From: Bacillota bacterium
GTDB taxonomy: Bacteria; Bacillota; Clostridia; Christensenellales; SZUA-584
DNA length: 64,000 nt
Assembly (NCBI GenBank): GCA_023416745.1
Contig: JAEZHF010000003.1
Span: 1 to 64,000, forward strand
Reading direction: 5' to 3'
Every line of letters begins with the position of its first letter. The first letter of the stretch is position 1. Shown in pieces: positions 60,077 through 64,000 of the stretch. The notes beneath the pieces are model-generated. The model searched no databases. It worked only from the letters and a program-made list of their open reading frames with translations, and had not been told where the DNA came from. Made by a program: the position numbers and the translations under genes.

Positions 60077-62794
60077 TCAAGCTGGCTTTCTACCTCTCAG
60101 TAAAACGCCTCCGCTCGCCGCCAGCGCTGCAAAAGCCGCCAATACGTACACCCATGTAAAATCCTGTCCTGTGCCGGGCAGCTTGCTCTCCTCAATCGTG
60201 ACCTCGTAGCTTATACTCACGCCATCCACGGTGTAGATGATGCTGGACGTTCCCGCTTTGATTGCCGTGAACGTGGCCGGGCTGTTGAACGTGGCCGAGA
60301 AGTATTCTTCATCCCATTCCCATGTGCCGCCGGGGATGTTGGGTGTCAGCGTGATGCGGCCTCCGGTGTAGATCGTGCCGCTTCCATTCCCGCCGCCGGC
60401 CGAAGAAACCAAGACCGGCTTTGCCGTCCACTGCGCATAAAGCGTGGTGTCAGACATATAAGTGAATTCATCTCCCGGTGCATATGCTGCTCCGTTTCCA
60501 TTCGCTGACGTATTCCATCCGCTGAACTCATAATGTGTGCGCGAAAGTCCGCTGCCGTTTTCCACTGTGTCCGTGGTGCCTTTATACTGAGTTGCCGATT
60601 CAGGCTCAGTACCCAGCCCGTTGTTCGCGTTATAAGTCAGCGTATAGAACCGCAGATACGCACCAAAATCCGGCGCCCATCCGTCGGGCAGGGTGATGAT
60701 GCCGTAAACCTTTCCGTCTGTCAGCTCTGTCACCGTCAGGTGCGTGTGCGCCGTATCGGCCGGTTCAACGCAGCTGTCATTTCGCAATAACACATCCGCA
60801 GTACCGGATATCTCCAGCGTACCGCCCGAACCGTTTGCTCCGGGTCCAATATCGTGCTGCCCGGCCCCCCCTTGGGCGAACACCAGACCGCCCGTGATGC
60901 GGACATCGCCGCCGCCTTCAAATATACCGCCGCCTATCGCCGCCGCATCGCCGCCGCCTTTTGCGGTAACGGTACCTCCTTCTATCGTGACTGTGCCGCC
61001 GCCCGTACTGTTGCCGCCGCCCAGCCCTGCGCCGGTATCTCCGCCAGTCGCCGTCACCGTACCGCCGGTTACACTGATGGTGCCGCCGCCGTCCGCATAA
61101 AAGCCGGAACCGATACCCGCGCCGCACCGCCCGCCGCGCGCAATGACCTGCCCGCCTGCAACAACAATCGTGCCGCTGTTGCCGTAATACCCGCCTCCGA
61201 TGCCCGCGCCGTATTCTCCCCCGGATGCGGTAACATCGGATTCCGCACCGATCGTGATGCTGCCGGCATTTTGGTAGTTGCCGCCGCCGATACCCGAACC
61301 GTTCGTACCGCCTTCCGCTGTCAAAGAACCGCTGCCGGTTATGCTCAGCGAAGCGCCTTCGGGGCACTGAAGCCCGGCGCAGTCGGTGCCGCTCTTGAGA
61401 ACGCTGCTCCCCAAAAGCTGCACCTGCGCGCTCGCGCCGCTCTCAATGGCCAGCGCGCTGCCCGAAAACAGCTCAATGCCTGTGTCAAAAAGCACAACGC
61501 CAGTTTCCACACCTGAATCTACCACGATGCTGCGGTCCGTTGTGTCACCAAGAATCAGAAAATCATATGAGCTGCTCTCTAAGGTCACCGTGCTGCCGCT
61601 GACGGTATACCCGCTTCCGCTTGCCAGGTCATCATCCGCCACGTCAATAACTGTATCCTCGAACAGCTCGCCGTCAACATACGCGCCCGCCAGCGCACCC
61701 GCACCCGCGCCTTTGATGTAGCAGTTTCCAAAAGTGACAGATGCATTGGTACCGTTCATTGCTAGTTCAACTTCCGCGCAATTATCAATATCCAGTGTGC
61801 CGCCGCCACCGCCGTCTTTTCCTGCGCCAATATCCTTAGCGTCCGTCCCGCCCGTCGCTTTCACACTGCCGCCTTCAATGACAACCGTGCCGCCGATGCC
61901 CTGATAACCCCCGCCAATACCGGCACCGCCCCAGCCGCCTGTGGCGGTAATATCACCGCCGGAAATCGTGATATGATCGCCGCCGCTGTACCATGCGCCG
62001 CCGATACCCGCGCCCATATTAGGGCTTCGCGCGATCACAGTTCCTCCCGAGATACGTATAACGCCGCTGCCCCCCTGATAGCCGCTTCCAATACCGGAAC
62101 CAGCTGGGTCGCCAACCGCCGTCACGCTGCCGCCTGATATTGATATATTTCCGGTGCTGCCCTGAAAACCGCCTCCGACACCTGCGCTCCAGGTACCTCC
62201 CGTCGCATTAACCGTCCCGCCGGTCACTGATATATTGCCGCCGCTGCCCAGATAGCCGCCGCCGATACCCGCGCCCTGCATACCACCCGTGGCGGTAATG
62301 CCGCCGCCTGCAATCGTGATGCTGCCGCATCCGTTGCCGTTTCCGCCGCCGATGCCTGCAGCCCGCATGCCGCCCGACACCTGGAGCGATCCCGGGCCAT
62401 TGATCGTCAGCTCTGTCCCTTCCTCCACGCGCACGCAGGGAACGTTGTCGCTCCCGCCGATGATGTTGGTTCCCGTCAGCGTCAGCGCATTGCCTTCGCC
62501 GGAAAATGATATGGCACAGGATCCGCCGGAGCTGGGGCTTTCTATATGAACATCCTGAATGGTCAGGCTGACACCTTCACCGCAGACAAACCGGACAAAC
62601 AGGTATGTCACGCCCGTGTCACCCACGAATGTAACGCTGAGGCCCGGTTCAATGGTAATCACAGGGAATGTGCCAAAGTCGTCGAGGTCATACGTTCCGT
62701 TGGCGCTGATTGTGAAAGGCGCTGCCATTGAAACTGCAGGAAACAGGCTCAGCACCAAAATCAGCACCAGCAATGTCACGATGGTTCTTCTCAT
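60077..62794 (-). CDS. LPGTG-anchored beta-helix surface protein
   Basis: 905 residues from ATG 62794 (ggaggaatac). Signal peptide (FPAVSMAA), then two long blocks of Gly-rich beta-helix rungs (AGIGGGYxGSGGxIxISGG type, residues ~100-310 and ~480-650). A spacer domain, an InlB-type repeat (LTYNANNGLGTEPES, HYEFSGWNTSANGNG), the shared Ig-like domain and LPGTG at 872 follow. A long stalk-like adhesin is likely. The repetitive rungs invite copy-number change. Confidence 0.85.
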   Translation of the reverse strand: MRRTIVTLLVLILVLSLFPAVSMAAPFTISANGTYDLDDFGTFPVITIEPGLSVTFVGDTGVTYLFVRFVCGEGVSLTIQDVHIESPSSGGSCAISFSGEGNALTLTGTNIIGGSDNVPCVRVEEGTELTINGPGSLQVSGGMRAAGIGGGNGNGCGSITIAGGGITATGGMQGAGIGGGYLGSGGNISVTGGTVNATGGTWSAGVGGGFQGSTGNISISGGSVTAVGDPAGSGIGSGYQGGSGVIRISGGTVIARSPNMGAGIGGAWYSGGDHITISGGDITATGGWGGAGIGGGYQGIGGTVVIEGGSVKATGGTDAKDIGAGKDGGGGGTLDIDNCAEVELAMNGTNASVTFGNCYIKGAGAGALAGAYVDGELFEDTVIDVADDDLASGSGYTVSGSTVTLESSSYDFLILGDTTDRSIVVDSGVETGVVLFDTGIELFSGSALAIESGASAQVQLLGSSVLKSGTDCAGLQCPEGASLSITGSGSLTAEGGTNGSGIGGGNYQNAGSITIGAESDVTASGGEYGAGIGGGYYGNSGTIVVAGGQVIARGGRCGAGIGSGFYADGGGTISVTGGTVTATGGDTGAGLGGGNSTGGGTVTIEGGTVTAKGGGDAAAIGGGIFEGGGDVRITGGLVFAQGGAGQHDIGPGANGSGGTLEISGTADVLLRNDSCVEPADTAHTHLTVTELTDGKVYGIITLPDGWAPDFGAYLRFYTLTYNANNGLGTEPESATQYKGTTDTVENGSGLSRTHYEFSGWNTSANGNGAAYAPGDEFTYMSDTTLYAQWTAKPVLVSSAGGGNGSGTIYTGGRITLTPNIPGGTWEWDEEYFSATFNSPATFTAIKAGTSSIIYTVDGVSISYEVTIEESKLPGTGQDFTWVYVLAAFAALAASGGVLLRGRKPA
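60151..60375 (-). repeat. Shared 3' segment of surface genes, copy 2
   Basis: Partner of 57541-57765. Confidence 0.85.
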
Positions 62795-62941
62795 ATGTAT
62801 TCCTCCGGGTTGCATAGTTGACTGTCGGCTTAAGGGTGAATAGAATATTAAACTATAATAATTATACATGCATTGACATAGTAAAACAATAAAAAGCTCA
62901 TATTACCATGCGTATTGCGCGCAATATGACGAAAGCGGTCC

Positions 62942-63457
62942 TTATGGCTTGAGCTTGTGTGTGAACAGCGGCATGTATACCAGCCGCCCGTTTTCGCGGC
63001 GGCTCTCGAACAGCACCACCTCGTCCACGGTGAAGGAGCACCCAGCCTGCGGAATGCCTCTCAGGCTGCCGCCCGGCTGATAGTCCCGCGCGAGCGTGAT
63101 GTGCGCCTTGAACGGTCTCATTTCCTTCTGGATACCGCGCTGCTCCAGCGCCGTTTCCAGCCGGGCCGCCAGCGCTGCCAGCTTCTCCGTTTCACCCGAA
63201 ACGTCCGCCGCCAGTATACCGCTGCGGTTGAACATGTGCGCGCCGCCGATTTCCAGCACGAACGGTTCCCCGCCCGCCTCCGAGATGGCCGCACACAACC
63301 CGGGCACCTTGCCCGGCGTCAGCTCGCCCAAGAATTTGAGCGTGATGTGTAGGTTGTCCGGATGCGTGAAGCGACCGCGGCCCAGCTTTTTCAGTGCATC
63401 CTGCAGCGCGGCCAGATGCGCTTCACAGCCCGTTTTGATGCCGATGAACAGTCTCAT
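62942..63457 (-). CDS. thpR: RNA 2',3'-cyclic phosphodiesterase ThpR
   Basis: 171 residues. Two HxT motifs of the 2H superfamily, NLHITLKFLG (His37) and KAHITLARD (near 120), with the family opening MRLFIGIK. Hydrolyses 2',3'-cyclic phosphate ends (LigT-like). Monocistronic. Confidence 0.85.
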   Translation of the reverse strand: MRLFIGIKTGCEAHLAALQDALKKLGRGRFTHPDNLHITLKFLGELTPGKVPGLCAAISEAGGEPFVLEIGGAHMFNRSGILAADVSGETEKLAALAARLETALEQRGIQKEMRPFKAHITLARDYQPGGSLRGIPQAGCSFTVDEVVLFESRRENGRLVYMPLFTHKLKP

Positions 63458-63536
63458 GGCATGATCCTTTCAGAAAATACTTTATCTGAGTATAACAATA
63501 AATCGTCAGGTATATCCATACTTTTGCTGTGCACTG

Positions 63537-63806
63537 CTATTTGTATTTGACCAGCGGACCGTCCAAAACGGTAATCATGAGATTCTGATCAAACGCAAAC
63601 CGGACGTTTTTGTTTAAATACTGTTCCAGACCTTCCCTGTAACGCTCGTAATGTGACTTGGACATACCGGTTGGTATTTTAAAAGAGTAGACCGTCCCGC
63701 CGTCCGCTAAAAGCTGCTCATCAATCAGCTTAATCGGCTTGAGTCGCATGTTGTCAATCGGGTTCCCCAGACTTCCCTTATCGTTGACAGCTGTTCCTGC
63801 AATCAC
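63537..63806 (-). CDS. Hypothetical protein, possible FtsK-like N-terminal fragment
   Basis: 89 residues if GTG 63806 is used; the frame is open to 63846 without a better start. The C-terminal half (TVYSFKIPTGMSKSHYERYR then a beta pair) loosely resembles the N-terminal module of ICE-type FtsK/SpoIIIE proteins. Neither start nor family is secure; a truncated gene is likely. Confidence 0.35.
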   Translation of the reverse strand: MIAGTAVNDKGSLGNPIDNMRLKPIKLIDEQLLADGGTVYSFKIPTGMSKSHYERYREGLEQYLNKNVRFAFDQNLMITVLDGPLVKYK

Positions 63807-63828
63807 TGCTTCGTAGTATGCTTCAATT

Positions 63829-64000
63829 TTAGACTTCTTCCTTATTTATTATCATAAAACCGACTGCGATCAGTCCTGCTGCGCCCAGATACGGGAGATA
63901 TCCGCCATATTCGGCATCAATAAGGCCGATGCCGGCAGCAAAGAAGGCCACGATTATGATGACAATTATCCAAAGAGCCGCAGCCGGTATTTTTTTCAAA
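63829..64000 (-). CDS. Small two-helix membrane protein, possibly partial
   Basis: Frame runs from the window edge (TTG 63999 possible) to taa 63829: two hydrophobic helices (LWIIVIIIVAFFAAGIGL and YLGAAGLIAVGFMIIN). 8 to 20 bp before the next gene, so probably the same transcript. May begin outside the window. Confidence 0.4.
   Translation of the reverse strand, partial: LKKIPAAALWIIVIIIVAFFAAGIGLIDAEYGGYLPYLGAAGLIAVGFMIINKEEV

Overview
The window looks like a chromosome segment from a spore-forming, anaerobic Firmicute of the class Clostridia. The reasons are near-universal AGGAGG-type ribosome binding sites, frequent TTG/GTG starts, a moderately high-GC core with AT-rich accessory islands, and families typical of that group (DUF1836, DUF134, DUF1385, DUF554, CD1871A, CblT/CblS, DUF6385, encapsulin-type ferritin). 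I cannot name the species. No rRNA, complete tRNA, CRISPR array, transposase or integrase gene was found.

Layout. 1-910: array of short interspersed palindromic repeats on a 343-bp tandem. 920-4000: phage/ICE-like replication and regulation module (DUF4373 replisome organiser, DUF1492-type activator, small proteins) transcribed leftward from a divergent promoter pair facing an XRE repressor. 4000-14960: AT-rich accessory region with a tRNA-like 3' end, degenerate copies of its downstream terminator, an ABC-F ATPase, a truncated YhfC with an ArsR-type regulator, a ZIP transporter, several membrane or PH-like proteins, and two broken lipoprotein genes. 15070-26420: mostly core genes (aldo/keto reductase, RpoZ, DUF1836, DUF134, VOC proteins, methyltransferase, a cobalamin riboswitch driving alpha-ribazole salvage genes cblT-cblS, HDOD, DUF1385, alpha/beta hydrolase), interrupted at 18053-20145 by an AT-rich nuclease-helicase gene. 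26544-31404: MmeI-like single-chain restriction-modification enzyme, then a double-MerR regulator with an MFS exporter. 31716-48373: histidine kinase, a Cys/His/Gly-rich protein, MFS, PnuC, DEAD-box helicase, SDR, Ntn hydrolase, lipoproteins, AraC, ferritin-like protein, DUF554. 48624-53924: surface or spore glycoprotein cluster (TPR-glycosyltransferase-methyltransferase fusion, DUF6385 protein, GT2-TPR protein) with a divergent pair of sigma-K-like promoters. 54137-55783: TlpA lipoprotein, CD1871A micro-protein and a membrane 4Fe-4S protein, a probable trans-membrane thiol-reducing module. 55952-62794: acetate transporter, then a sortase with two LPGTG-anchored surface proteins. 62942-64000: ThpR and fragments at the edge.

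The most unusual pattern is structural. At two loci, and more loosely at a third, an AT-rich or foreign cargo gene sits between an intact host-gene 3' end and a second, diverged copy of that same 3' end: DUF134 plus terminator around the nuclease-helicase, the aldo/keto reductase C-terminus around a lipoprotein, and a tRNA-like 3' end plus terminator around small islands. None has a recombinase. Other notable items are a 161-bp MITE-like element inside the cobalamin riboswitch, an apparent target-recognition-domain swap in the restriction-modification gene, and a shared 3' segment between the two sortase substrates.
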